Shown here one piece after another: positions 1 through 12,111 of a DNA stretch of 64,000 bases (the first letter of the stretch is position 1; every line of letters begins with the position of its first letter). The stretch is from assembly GCA_022432975.1 (NCBI GenBank), contig CM039502.1:3772375-3836374 (forward strand), written 5' to 3'. This DNA comes from Begonia masoniana. Lineage: Eukaryota > Streptophyta > Magnoliopsida > Cucurbitales > Begoniaceae. A model generated the notes under the pieces. The model was not told the DNA's origin. It saw only the letters and a program-made list of their open reading frames with translations, and did no database searches. The translations under genes were made by a program, and so were the position numbers.

Positions 1-12
1 CAAAATGTAAAA

Positions 13-3000
13 TCAATTGTGGGCCGAAAAGTATGCGAGAAGGCCAACTAGAGGGGCATTTATGTAAGTCGTGGGCTCGGACTCTTGGAAGAAAGGCCTG
101 GAATCCGGAAATGCATCCGAGCTATTGGGCCCGCCGACGACGGCTCCGACCAACACGTTCGGATTTGGGTTCGTACTCATGAAATAACGGGACCCGAATT
201 TACAGCCTATTCGACCCGGATGGGCTGCTAATGAAGGTAGTGAGCTGGCACGGTGGTGGATCCTCTGCGGGTAACGCCTACCATATCCAACCATATAGGA
301 CATACCCATTGGATTATCTCCAAGAATATAGTCCACCTGCAAGATCCGCCCCATGATGGTGTTAATCTAATGGTTCTTTCAATCTGAGCCGTTGAACTGG
401 GAACTTGGTCCACCGTCCACAGAAGAGTTTTTAATCAAAGATAAAGAGAGGAAGAATGTTGAACCTGACGTTTGGCCAATTGTCTGAGCATGGCAGGAGA
501 AGCTGACATCCGTCCACATGGCACGATCTTATCGGCATGACTTAGATAGTTAGAATAGGCAAGCAGCAGGAAAGACAGCGAGGTTACATGCTGCATGTTA
601 CTTCCTCCAGCCTTAAATATCAGACCACCTGTTTTTTTTTTTAAATGACATTAAATCTATTAAAGAAATACATTTATCAACCCAATGCAGTAATCGAACC
701 TTTTTATCTGCAGATAATTTCATATAAAATCTCCATTGTAGAAGGCTATTCGAGCCATTTCATAGCTGGCGAAATGATGAATTTGTCCTATTTGCTGTTT
801 TTTTAAGTAATCATTGGTTCTTGACAAGGCTTCTCAATCATTTTTACTCACATGGGTTTCAGCTTTAGTGTTAAATTTGGTCAAATTTAGATGATTTTTC
901 ACAAAAAAAAAAAAGGAGTAATTCCAGTTGCATACAAAAATAAGAAAAAAGAAGTGAAGCCTGTTGAAGAAGAAACATACCTGGAGAGTATTGAACGTGG
1001 GGTTGAGAGAATCCAGGCAAGATAGAACAAATAAACCCATCAGCATTTTGTTTGAATGATGAGAAGTATTCTGCTTTTCCCATCAAGGCTTCCTGCCATA
1101 TTATGATTCATACATTTTAAAACCCAATTCTTGAAAATCAAACTATCAACAAGAAAAAAAAATACGCGAAAAACATAGACATTAAAATTTACATAAAAAT
1201 TCTATAGAGAAATAACTACGAGGATAAGAGAAATTCATTATATCAAAATCATAATATTGAAAATAGATCATTTGTGGACAATCAATGAAACTCTATCTAG
1301 TGTCACCCAATCAACGGAAGAAAAGTAATTAAATTCGTTCACAAATCAGAGCACAGTGAAGAAATCATGGTTTTGGTATGGGATTTTGAGAAGCAGTCTT
1401 TAATAAGCCCTTGAGGCACATGTATCTAGCAGTAAGGGGGGACCCACAGAAAACAATAAGGTTTAAAACACCATCCTTTTCTAGGCTGTGCCCTATAATT
1501 TTCTCTTTGATCGGTTCCCCAATCAATGGAGTTCTTTCTTGACTTTTAGCTTCAGCTTTTCAGGTTATCTAGATTGCATTGAGAGAGGAAATGGGGTTTC
1601 TCACACTTCAAAGCTCCCTTTCCTCCCCTCTCTCGTTTCACTTTTAAAAACCTCCTGCTCAGTCTATTGCAAGTGGAAGAGGAATTACTGGAAGAGGTTG
1701 GTTCACCTAGACCCTAATCCAAATATGAGCTTCCTGTTCTATCGGTAATAATCGAAGAAAAAATAAATAAATGCAGAAATACAGATACACTCAGATTTAA
1801 GTGAAAAACTTTAGACGAAAAAAACTACGGAGAAATTCACAATAATGAAATTTTGATACAATCAGTTTTACAATTCAAGTATCAATATATACAAAAAATA
1901 TAAAACTCTATCATTGATATACGAACCCAAAACTGCCCAATTAAAATTAGAATCAAGTTGAACTCTAACACTTCTAGTAACTTAAAAAGAATCAAACTCT
2001 TTCCTCGGTACAATTCTTCCGCTTTCAGATCAGTTACTTTTATGGGTCAAATTCCTTTCCTGTGCTTCACAGTTTTAGATAGGAATTCATCAATTTACAA
2101 TAGTTTTATTTCGCTACCTTTAATCCTTAGATGGGTCCAACGTCTACAAAGATTTGGTTCTACCTAAATTATGGTCCAACCAATCACAGTCCACGTTATA
2201 TCCGTACTTAGAAGAAGTTCATTGTTTTCTATCAAGGCAACAAAAGTTAAAGAAAGGGTCATCTTCATATCCAAACAGGTCACATAATGACAAGAAGAAT
2301 GATAATCCCTCAAGCACAACGGCTCTCCAAACACGAGTTGACCAATTTTGTTGTTTTCTTGTATATCTCTCGTAAAAATAAAGACCCATTTCCCCCCACA
2401 ATTGTGTTTACACCACCTATAGTTGTCTAGGAATTTCTATCAAAACTAAGAACATAAAAAATATATAGTTTAATTTGTCTAAAAAAATAGTTTGAAATTT
2501 GATACAATGACTTCAATCGTCAGAGCTTAAATTATATTTTACGTTAATTTATAATTAGATAATGCTATTATTACCTTCTAACATGACACAAGTGATGCAG
2601 TGAATGATTTATTTTAATTATTTATAATATTTCATTTAATTACAACAATTAATGAGTATGACTTATAATTTGTGAACAAACAATTATAAAATCACTTCTA
2701 AGAAATTAATATTTCCAGTAAATTTCAAGTCTCTAAGCGAACGCAAAATGCCATCATAAATGAAATAAGGAGAGACGAATACCTTGGAAATTAGAACGTT
2801 AATGCCAGCATGCTTGTTATCCCAACCAAACTCGTTAATGCTATCTCCAGCTCTAAGCACAACCTCATTCTTCATTATATATTCTCTATACACGCGCCTT
2901 CTCGACGCTTTGTGAAGCCACGCTGCTCCCCAAAGAAGCTCGTCCTGCATTTTACCACAGTTTATGTTATCAGACGTCCAAATCTCCAATCTAACGGCTG

Positions 3001-3491
3001 ATGTTGAGCGTTGTTCTCACCTGATAGCCGTTCACGTCGCAGTAAAAAGGGCACACTGCAGACTGCAGGCTGGAGCTGTACGCACCCCTGTGCTTGTCAG
3101 CAAACTCAAATACCTAGACACCCACAAAGTCATTTCACTCTTTTTAGACCATCTTTCTAATTTTTCATATTCTCCAAGGAGTTTTATACTTCGGAGAATA
3201 TTGTTGCGTTCTAATTCAGACACTTTAACAGTTGTTTCTGATCAATTTAACCTCTTACATAACATTTTGAAGCTCCGTCTCGATGAATTGTAATGAACTG
3301 TAATGAACTTTGTTAAATATAAACAAATCATCTTCTCAAAATGCTTGTAGATGATGTGAAAATCAGACTCCATCTTTAATATTAGTAGTTTTGACGTCAT
3401 AAAAGGAAGCATGTTCTTTAGAAAAAGCAATGGAAAGAGAGAGAGACAAATTTGGGAGAGATAGAGAGAGAGGAGGGAGAGAGTCAGGAGT

Positions 3492-3531
<40 letters not shown>

Positions 3532-4392
3532 TGACAGTGATGTACCGTAACGGCTCGACTGAGGAGCAATTTGGAGTACGATGGGTCACGTGCTCTGAAC
3601 ACAATGGACGCAGCGGCCAAAGCAGCCGCGGTTTCTCCTGCCACGTCGGATCCGGGGTGGGACGCGTCGATCTTGTACGCCGTACGTAGCGTATCCATAT
3701 CCTCCGGCCTCTCCCAGCAGTTGTGATCGGAGTACGGGTCCCCCACTTGAACGTAAACGACACCCGGCACCGCCGTCGTTTTCAGCAGATAATCTGTTGC
3801 CCACTTCACCGCCTTGACGGCGTTCTTTAACTCAGGCCCCATACTCCTCCCAAAATCTATTATGCTCCACGACAGTAATGTCGTCGTAAACGCCATTGGA
3901 AATCCGAACTTTACGTTATCTCCGGCGTCGTAGTATCCGCCTGTCAAATCAAGCTGCGGAAAGGAAATGTGAGTGAAAAACAGATTTGTGACCAATTTTT
4001 ATGCGATTTTCCTCTTGAGCTGAATTACTTGCAAAGATGAGGTAAACTAAAACCTCATCCCCAACAGTTCACAGTAATGTTACTTACATAAAATTAGTTC
4101 TTCGCTTTTTTTGATCATTTCTTTCCAGAGTCAAATTAGTACCAAGGAAAAGAGACTATACCCCGACGCTGGCTCCGTCTTGCAATGCGGAGTCTCTTCG
4201 CCATCTGATTCGCTGATCCGGTGGAAGCTTCCCCGATCGCTGGCCTTCGAAGAAGAGGATGCTTTTTCTGAGAGCGTCGCTGTAGTCATGGAGCGATGCG
4301 ATCGGCTGAAGGGAGAGAAACACGAAAAGGAGGAAGAGGAAGAAGCGAGAAGCGTAAACAGCCGGAATTGAAGACAGAGCTTTTGGCGCCAT
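13..4392 (-). CDS. GH9 endo-beta-1,4-glucanase (secreted plant cellulase, class B)
   Basis: Seven exons on the minus strand: 4392-4162, 3953-3546, 3113-3021, 2944-2783, 1092-981, 628-465 and 336-13. They sum to 1494 bp (497 aa), all joined by GT-AG introns in phase. The family hydrolyses internal beta-1,4-glucan bonds in the cell wall. Residues 1 to about 35 form a signal peptide with a leucine/phenylalanine-rich core. The ATG at 4392 was chosen because it puts that peptide at the N terminus. The mature protein starts near [25 protein letters not shown] (Asp86, Asp89) is the conserved catalytic-Asp block. GH9 signature 1 surrounds RIHHR (His417/418), and signature 2 contains FPDSRPFF and SEPTTY (Asp468, Glu477). 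There is no C-terminal carbohydrate-binding module and no membrane anchor, so it is class B, closest by eye to Arabidopsis endoglucanase 8/CEL1. All expected catalytic residues are present. It looks intact. Confidence 0.95.
3493..3538. repeat. (GA)n microsatellite in GH9 intron 2
   Basis: About 23 uninterrupted AG/GA dinucleotides. On the transcribed strand this is a CT tract starting about 7 nt after the exon-2 splice donor. Flanking positions 3430-3492 are also GA-rich. Confidence 0.95.
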
Positions 4393-4601
4393 TTCTTGCT
4401 TCAGAAGCAGACGAATAGATACCAAAACCACAACGGTAGTCTAGCTTCTTTAAATAAAGCCGTAATTGGATTCTAGAGGTAGCTAAGCCAATCCATCTTC
4501 TCCACGTGGCAAAACTTTACAGGGTAACTTAAGATTCCAATGTGCAGAATGTTTGACTGGGTCAATTAGGACTTCGACGGATTCAGGGGTTGGATTCGGC
4601 T

Positions 4602-4920
4602 AGACGGGTGAGTTTCATAACAACCCATTGATGTGCGATCATAGACAAACTGGCCGGTCTAATTGAGTCGAGTCTGAAAAAAATCTGATTAACCGAATTT
4701 GACGAATTAAACAAGTCAAGTATAACGAGTCTAACTAAAAAAAAATCTATTGATGTGCGATCATAGACGGGTGAGTTTCATAACAACCTATTGATGTGCG
4801 ATCATAGACAAACTGGCCGGTCTAATTCAGTCGAGTCTGAAAAATATCTGATTAACCGAATTTGACCAGTTAAACAAGTCAAGTATAACGAGTCTAACTA
4901 AAAAAAAAATCAACTCAAAC
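4602..4920. repeat. Tandem duplication (about 163-bp unit) upstream of the GH9 gene
   Basis: The segment beginning AGACGGGTGAGTTTCATAAC at about 4602 recurs at about 4765 with few differences. The shorter core ATTGATGTGCGATCATAGAC occurs at 4627, 4749 and 4790. It lies about 210 bp upstream of the GH9 start codon, inside the likely promoter region. No coding content is seen. Confidence 0.8.
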
Positions 4921-5995
4921 TAACTCGCAAGTTAATGTTAAACGAGCCGAGTCAGCACGCTCATTTGTCATCTATGAGACAACATATTGATGTTGGGTAC
5001 TTTTGTTTTTGTATCCGGTTCATTCGTATTAACCGTGAGCGATTTGCACGGTATAACGTATTACTGATTTACACGTTACCTTTTATTTTTTCGTTAGAAC
5101 GCAGAGGTGCAAAGTGTGACGACCCCAACCCGATCAGGGCCGCCACGGACTTGCCGTGACATAATCTTTACCTAAGCCCTCGTATTTTTCTCATAAACTT
5201 TTTCATTTTTACTTTAAACATAACCCAAAACCCTTAAACAAACTAACCCTAACGTAACCTTAACTTTAAACTCTCGTAACCACGTAAATTTTTCTTTTTA
5301 TATCACTTATAACGTTTCGACTTCTAAATCATTAAATTGAAGTCTCGGATTGTTGAAATCCCATAAAATCACTCATTCCTCGATCATTGAAACATGACAT
5401 TAATATAACCTACAATTTCAGACAAATTCAAGAAAACGAACTGCATGGATCGCTCTAAAAATCGAGCTTATCCTTACCTGTTAAAAATAACCCAAGCAGT
5501 TCCAGTATATTTCTAAAATTAAGACTCTACATTCTAAACAATCTACTACCACTACATATACATCAAGACTCAACTATTCATACATTTTCTATCAAAGCAT
5601 CTACTCCATATACTTAAACATTTTCATACATATACATCAACACTCGACTTTTCATACAATTTTCTATCAAAACCTCTAATCCATATACTTAAACATTTTT
5701 ATAAACAAACCGCACGTAAACCTACTAACCAACAAGGCTAACTCACATCCATACGACATACATCATTCAAGCCATCGGATCATCAAGCCAAAACACACCC
5801 CGTCGCCACGAGCACCATCCGTCGACCACCTGTTCTTTGTCATCAAGAGAAGTTCTCACCTTCACACCTGTCACCTACATCATACAATAACTACATTAAG
5901 CCTAATGCTTAGTAAGGAGCGTGCTAAACATGACATTTCATATATATGCATGACATTTATAAAACATTTTCGTTTCATTTCTTTTAAACCGTTTT

Positions 5996-6108
5996 CTTGC
6001 CCCGTAGTACATTCATGACTTGCCCCGTAGTACATTCGTGACTTGCCCCGTAGTACATTTGTGACTTGCCCCGTAGTTCATTTGTGACTTGCCCCGTAGT
6101 TCATTCAT
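5996..6108. repeat. 23-bp tandem repeat inside the outer LTR
   Basis: About five units of CTTGCCCCGTAGTACATTCATGA, with small changes in the last two units. It sits directly beside the 7-bp repeat array. Confidence 0.9.
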
Positions 6109-6164
6109 AGTTCATTCATCATTCATCATCATCATCGTCATTCATCATCATTCATCATCATTAT

Positions 6165-6699
6165 CATTCGTCATTCGTCATTCGTCATTCGTCATTCGTC
6201 GTCATTCGTCATTCGTCATTCGTCATTCGTCATTCGTCATTCGTCATTCGTCATTCGTCATTCGTCATTCGTCATTCGTCATTCGTCATTCGTCATTCGT
6301 CATTCGTCATTCGTCATTCGTCATTCGTCATTCGTCATTCGTCATTCGTCATTCGTCATTCGTCATTCGTCATTCGTCATTCGTCATTCGTCATTCGTCA
6401 TTCGTCATTCGTCATTCGTCATTCGTCATTCGTCATTCGTCATTCGTCATTCGTCATTCGTCATTCGTCATTCGTCATTCGTCATTCGTCATTCGTCATT
6501 CGTCATTCGTCATTCGTCATTCGTCATTCGTCATTCGTCATTCGTCATTCGTCATTCGTCATTCGTCATTCGTCATTCGTCATTCGTCATTCGTCATTCG
6601 TCATTCGTCATTCGTCATTCGTCATTCGTCATTCGTCATTCGTCATTCGTCATTCGTCATTCGTCATTCGTCATTCGTCATTCGTCATTCGTCATTCGT
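6165..6699. repeat. 7-bp tandem repeat (CATTCGT)n inside the outer LTR
   Basis: About 76 almost perfect copies of CATTCGT, with one irregular unit near 6195-6200. On the LTR's own strand the unit reads ACGAATG. Three units make 21 bp, so the tract stays open in a reading frame as a meaningless SSFVIRH peptide. It is not coding. Confidence 0.97.
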
Positions 6700-6956
6700 A
6701 TTCATTATCATTCTTTAATCACATTTTCATAAAACATGCTCATAAATGTTCGTTATGCACTTTCGTAAAACATGATGCATGAGGTAATACATACGTAAGG
6801 AAGAACCTATCAAACGAGCACTACTTAAATCACTAAAGCACTACCTAAAACTACCCGTCCTTTCTACCAACCCCTATATCCACCTTATTCATCACATCAA
6901 ACATCATCAACATTGTATGACGTAGGGCCTTAGTGGCCGGAAAGCCTAACGCTCAC

Positions 6957-9900
6957 TGTAATACCCCGCCTTACGGAATATTATTATTTTAATATAAGTG
7001 GCATTTTTAGTAAATATGCTAAATTAGGTCCGTTTTACGAAAAGAAAGCGTTATTAGGATCCTATCGATTTATTGGAATTTTAAGGAAATTACGAGAATT
7101 TTCGGAGTAACAACACTATATTTCGATTAATTACGTTTCTCGTAATATAATTTTAGTAAAAATAGTAAACGAGGTCCCATTTACGAACGGACAGTTTTAA
7201 TAGAACCCAGATAATAAGTTGGATTTATCGACGAAATAAGAAATTCGAAACAGTTGAAAACACGAGAGGTAGTGACGTTCAATAAAATAGAGTATTATTA
7301 TTATTATTATTATTATTTAAAAAAAAAATAAATAAAACATAAACAACAGAATGGCCCGAAGGCCATTCTGCTGTTCGAACCCGAGCCCCGCGAGCGCGAG
7401 GCGAGAGGAGAGGAGACGGAGACGGCGGCGACGCGACGCCGTTCACCGGCGTTTTTCGGCATTCTCCGGCCAGACGACGGCGATGAGCGAGCTTCCGGCT
7501 ATCTCCACGCAGAAACCAACGGGTAAGTGGTTTTCTTGCCCTGTTTTCGATTTGATTTAGGGCCGGGAAGGACGAGCTCGATTGAGCTCTGATTTCCGGC
7601 GGCTTTTGGCCGTTCTTGGCGTCAAATGGCCGAGCTTAACGCCGGCAATGGTTGCCGAGCGATGGTGGCTCAATTCGAGCGAAAAAAATCAGTGAATCCC
7701 GAATTGGGGATTTCGGGTTTTCTGTGAATAGCCTCTAAATTTTGATTAGTTTATGTTAATTAGGTATGAAAGGGATTGATTGGTGAGAAAATTGGAGTAA
7801 ATTGATGAAAAATCGAAATGGGAAAATTTCCCGGGTTAGGGCAGTTCGGGTTTTGCTGCAATTGACCTAGCTACGGTCGATTTTTTTAAAATTCCTTTTG
7901 CCAGGTTAAAATAGGTTATTAGAGGAGTACGTGGCCGCTGGAATCGTTCGATTCCGATAACCGACGCAAAAGTTACGCGCGTTCGAAGTTTCGGGTCAAT
8001 TTTACCAAACCCGAATTAGTGGCCCGTTTAGTTAGGTTTTAATTGGATTAGGCTAGAAATAGTAATTTGAGAGTAATTGGTGAATGTAGGCTTGATTTTA
8101 ATGAAGCTTGAATGTTTGACATAGGTCGAGCCATATGTGACGTGATGTGCCAAAACCAACGAACTACGGACGACAAGTAAGTTCTCGTGATCTTCTCTGG
8201 CCGATTGGCCTACACCGTACGTCGAATGTCGTGTCGAGGAATTTTGGAGACGCACTTGTTTTATATTGCTTTGGTTGGGTAGTTAGGTTTATTTGTTTTA
8301 TAGATTATGTTTTACAGTCTTTGATGGTATACAGTATTGCTTGTTTACTTTAAGATATGAATTGTTCATGCATCATGGTTAACGAAAAGGGAAATGAAAA
8401 AGTAAACGAAAAGGTTAACGAAAAGGTGAACGAAAAGGTTAACGAAAAGGTTAACGAAAAGGCTAACGAAAAGGCTAACGAAAAGGTAACGAAAAGGTTA
8501 ACGAAAAGTTAACGAAAAGGTTAACGAAAAGGTGAACGAAAAGGTTAACGAAAAGGCTAACGAAAAGGATAACGAAAAGATTAACGAAAAGGTTAACGAA
8601 AAGGCTAACGAAAAGGCTAACGAAAAGGATAACGAAAAGGTGAACGAAAAGGTTAACGAAAAGGTGAACGAAAAGGTTACGAAAAGGCTAACGAAAAGGA
8701 TAACGAAAAGATTAACGAAAAGTTAACGAAAAGGCTAACGAAAAGGATACGAAAAGGTAAACGAAAAGGTTAACGAAAAGGTTAACGAAAAGGTAACGAA
8801 AAGGTTAACGAAAAGGTTAACGAAAAGGTTAACGAAAAGGCTAACGAAAAGGATAACGAAAAGATTAACGAAAAGGTAACGAAAAGGTGAACGAAAAGGT
8901 GAACGAAAAGGTTAACGAAAAGGCTAACGAAAAGGTAAACGAAAAGGTAAACGAAAAGGTTACGAAAAGGTAAACGAAAAGGTGAACGAAAAGGTTAACG
9001 AAAAGGTAAACGAAAAGATTAACGAAAAGGTTAACGAAAAGGTAACGAAAAGGTTAACGAAAAGGTTAACGAAAAGGTTAACGAAAAGGTTAACGAAAAG
9101 GTGAACGAAAAGGTTAACGAAAAGGTGAACGAAAAGGTTAACGAAAAGGTGAACGAAAAGGTTAACGAAAAGGTAAACGAAAAGGTTAACGAAAAGGTGA
9201 ACGAAAAGGTTAACGAAAAGGTGAACGAAAAGGTTAACGAAAAGGTTAACGAAAAGGCTAACGAAAAGGTAACGAAAAGGTTAACGAAAAGGTAAACGAA
9301 AAGGTTAACGAAAAGGTGAACGAAAAGGTTAACGAAAAGGTTAACGAAAAGGTTAACGAAAAGGTTAACGAAAAGGTTAACGAAAAGGTTAACGAAAAGG
9401 TTAACGAAAAGGTTAACGAAAAGGTAACGAAAAGGTGAACGAAAAGGTTAACGAAAAGGTAAACGAAAAGGTTAACGAAAAGGCTAACGAAAAGGATAAC
9501 GAAAAGATTAACGAAAAGGTTAACGAAAAGGTTAACGAAAAGGTTAACGAAAAGGTTAACGAAAAGGTTAACGAAAAGGTTAACGAAAAGGTAACGAAAA
9601 GGTTAACGAAAAGGTTAACGAAAAGGTAACGAAAAGGTGAACGAAAAGGTTAACGAAAAGGTTAACGAAAAGGTAAACGAAAAGGTTAACGAAAAGGTTA
9701 ACGAAAAGGTGAACGAAAAGGTTAACGAAAAGGTAAACGAAAAGGTTAACGAAAAGGTGAACGAAAAGGTTAACGAAAAGGTTAACGAAAAGGTTAACGA
9801 AAAGGTTAACGAAAAGGTTAACGAAAAGGTTAACGAAAAGGTTAACGAAAAGGTTAACGAAAAGGCTAACGAAAAGGATAACGAAAAGATTAACGAAAAG

Positions 9901-11112
9901 GTGAACGAAAAGGTTAACGAAAAGGTTAACGAAAAGGTTAACGAAAAGGTGAACGAAAAGGTTAACGAAAAGGCTAACGAAAAGGTAACGAAAAGGTTAA
10001 CGAAAAGGTAAACGAAAAGGTGAACGAAAAGGTTAACGAAAAGGTAAACGAAAAGGTTAACGAAAAGGTTAACGAAAAGGTAAACGAAAAGGTTAACGAA
10101 AAGGTTAACGAAAAGGTTAACGAAAAGGCTAACGAAAAGGATAACGAAAAGGTTAACGAAAAGGTTAACGAAAAGGTTAACGAAAAGGCTAACGAAAAGG
10201 CTAACGAAAAGGCTAACGAAAAGGCTAACGAAAAGGCTAACGAAAAGGTTAACGAAAAGGTAAACGAAAAGGTTAACGAAAAGGCTAACGAAAAGGTAAC
10301 GAAAAGGTTAACGAAAAGGTGAACGAAAAGGTTAACGAAAAGGTTAACGAAAAGGCTAACGAAAAGGTAAACGAAAAGGTTAACGAAAAGGTTAACGAAA
10401 AGGTGAACGAAAAGGTTAACGAAAAGGTAAACGAAAAGGTTAACGAAAAGGTTAACGAAAAGGTTAACGAAAAGGTTAACGAAAAGGTTAACGAAAAGGT
10501 TAACGAAAAGGTTAACGAAAAGGTTAACGAAAAGGCTAACGAAAAGGCTAACGAAAAGGTAAACGAAAAGGTTAACGAAAAGGTTAACGAAAAGGCTAAC
10601 GAAAAGGATAACGAAAAGGTTAACGAAAAGGTTAACGAAAAGGCTAACGAAAAGGCTAACGAAAAGGATAACGAAAAGGTAACGAAAAGGTTAACGAAAA
10701 GGCTAACGAAAAGGTAACGAAAAGGTGAACGAAAAGGTTAACGAAAAGGCTAACGAAAAGGCTAACGAAAAGGCTAACGAAAAGGCTAACGAAAAGGATA
10801 ACGAAAAGGTTAACGAAAAGGCTAACGAAAAGGCTAACGAAAAGGTTAACGAAAAGGTGAACGAAAAGGTTAACGAAAAGGCTAACGAAAAGGCTAACGA
10901 AAAGGCTAACGAAAAGGTAACGACACAGTTTATTTTTCTTGAAAACGTGTTTGTTTAAGTAATGTTTTGTATTTGTTTTTAATGTTTTATTCAATTGATT
11001 TTAAATTGTTTTCAAATTGTTCTTCCTACCTAAATGCTAAGGATGAAGAAAAATGAAAAATTTGTCCGGTTAAATAAAGGGTAAATAAGGGTACCGTATT
11101 AGGGTCGTGACA
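6957..11112 (+). mobile_element. Inner solo LTR (plus orientation) with a large minisatellite
   Basis: It starts TGTAATACCCCG at 6957 and ends GGGTCGTGACA at 11112, with a perfect 5-bp TSD CTCAC at 6952-6956 and 11113-11117. It belongs to the same family as the outer LTR. Shared blocks include AAATTAGGTCCGTTTT near the start, a GC-rich block after an ATT microsatellite, the string GAGGAGTACGTGGCCGCTGG at about 7922, and the ACGCAAAAGTTACGCGCGTT block. No coding domain, PBS or second LTR is present. Length is about 4.16 kb, of which 2.5 kb is minisatellite. It is inserted inside, and in opposite orientation to, the outer LTR. Confidence 0.88.
8382..10920. repeat. 12-bp minisatellite (GTTAACGAAAAG)n inside the inner LTR
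   Basis: Roughly 210 copies of a 12-bp unit, GTTAACGAAAAG. Recurrent variants are GCTAACGAAAAG, GATAACGAAAAG, GTGAACGAAAAG and GTAAACGAAAAG. Occasional 11-bp units (GTAACGAAAAG) break the phase. The 12-bp period is a multiple of three, so long open frames of N-E-K-V repeats appear. They start and stop only where 11-bp units occur, which marks them as by-products rather than genes. Runs of variants recur in the same order (for example GCTAAC, GATAAC, GATTAAC), suggesting multi-unit duplications. Confidence 0.97.
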
Positions 11113-12054
11113 CTCACTTACCTGGCGTCCAGTAGCAAGCCGAGCACCGTCCAAACGACGTTTGTCCACCTAAAGCATTTCATACAATAAGGTACATTAA
11201 AATCAATTCTAATTAAACTAATTTCAAACTTAAACTAATCTCCTAATTTAGGAAATTCTTTCCTAAAATTTCCATTTCTCATTCGGGCATAACTAACTCT
11301 TATTTTCTTAAAAACATCTTAAACTACTATTTATAGCTTAATCTAACTAAAATCTAACTAAACGGGCCACTATTTTGGGTTCGGTAAAAACCGACCTAAA
11401 ACTTCAAACGCGCGTAACTTTTGCGTCGGTTATCGGAATCGAACGATTCCAGCGGCCACGTACTCCTCTAATAACCTATTTTAATCTGCCAAAAGGAATT
11501 TCAAAACAAATGACCGGAACTAGGTCAATTTGGGCAAAACCCGAATCTGCCCCTTTTTCCCAAAATTCCCCTTTTTGATTTTTCATCAAATTCTATCAAT
11601 TTCTTCACCAATCTATCCTCCTAACATCCAATTAACATAAACTAACCTAAAATCGAAGTTTCCATTTAAGAAAACCCTAAGCCCTAATTTCGGGTTTCAC
11701 TGAATTTCGCCCAAATTGGGCATTCCGCGGCCAAGCATCAATAGCCGGCCCTAGGGTTGGCAAACCCACGCCGGAAGTGACCGAAATTGGCCGGAGATCG
11801 GAGCTCAATCGAGCTTGCCACTCACTGCCTTAAACCGAACCGATAAAGGAGAAAACCGAGCTCACCTGGTCGGTTCGTGCGCGGAGTCAGGCCGGAGACT
11901 GCAAGTCGCCGTCGTCTGGCCGGAAAGGTCGGAAATCGCCGGCGTTCGTCGGTCGTAGCCCGCCGCTTCTCCCCTGCGCGCTCTTCGGCCTTCGGCGTTC
12001 GGGTTCGACAAACAACAGAATCATTTCTGTTGTTTGTTTCGTTTTTATTATAAT

Positions 12055-12111
<57 letters not shown>

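Noticed and set aside
6089..6718. A 209-codon open frame of S-S-F-V-I-R-H repeats
   Set aside because: Produced by the 7-bp repeat (21 bp = three units). It lies inside a solo LTR and runs antisense to it.
7351..7560. Arginine-rich open frame in the inner LTR
   Set aside because: The GC-rich block is shared with the outer LTR without conservation of a reading frame, so it is more likely an untranslated LTR exon.
8382..10920. CRISPR-like array or centromeric satellite
   Set aside because: The units are contiguous without unique spacers, only 12 bp long, and bounded by an LTR with a TSD. It is an LTR-internal minisatellite.
8382..10994. Many long open frames of N-E-K-V repeats (and the reverse-strand L-F-V-S frame)
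   Set aside because: They are forced by the 12-bp period of a minisatellite. Frames begin and end only at 11-bp units, no start context or splice structure is seen, and the array lies inside an LTR.
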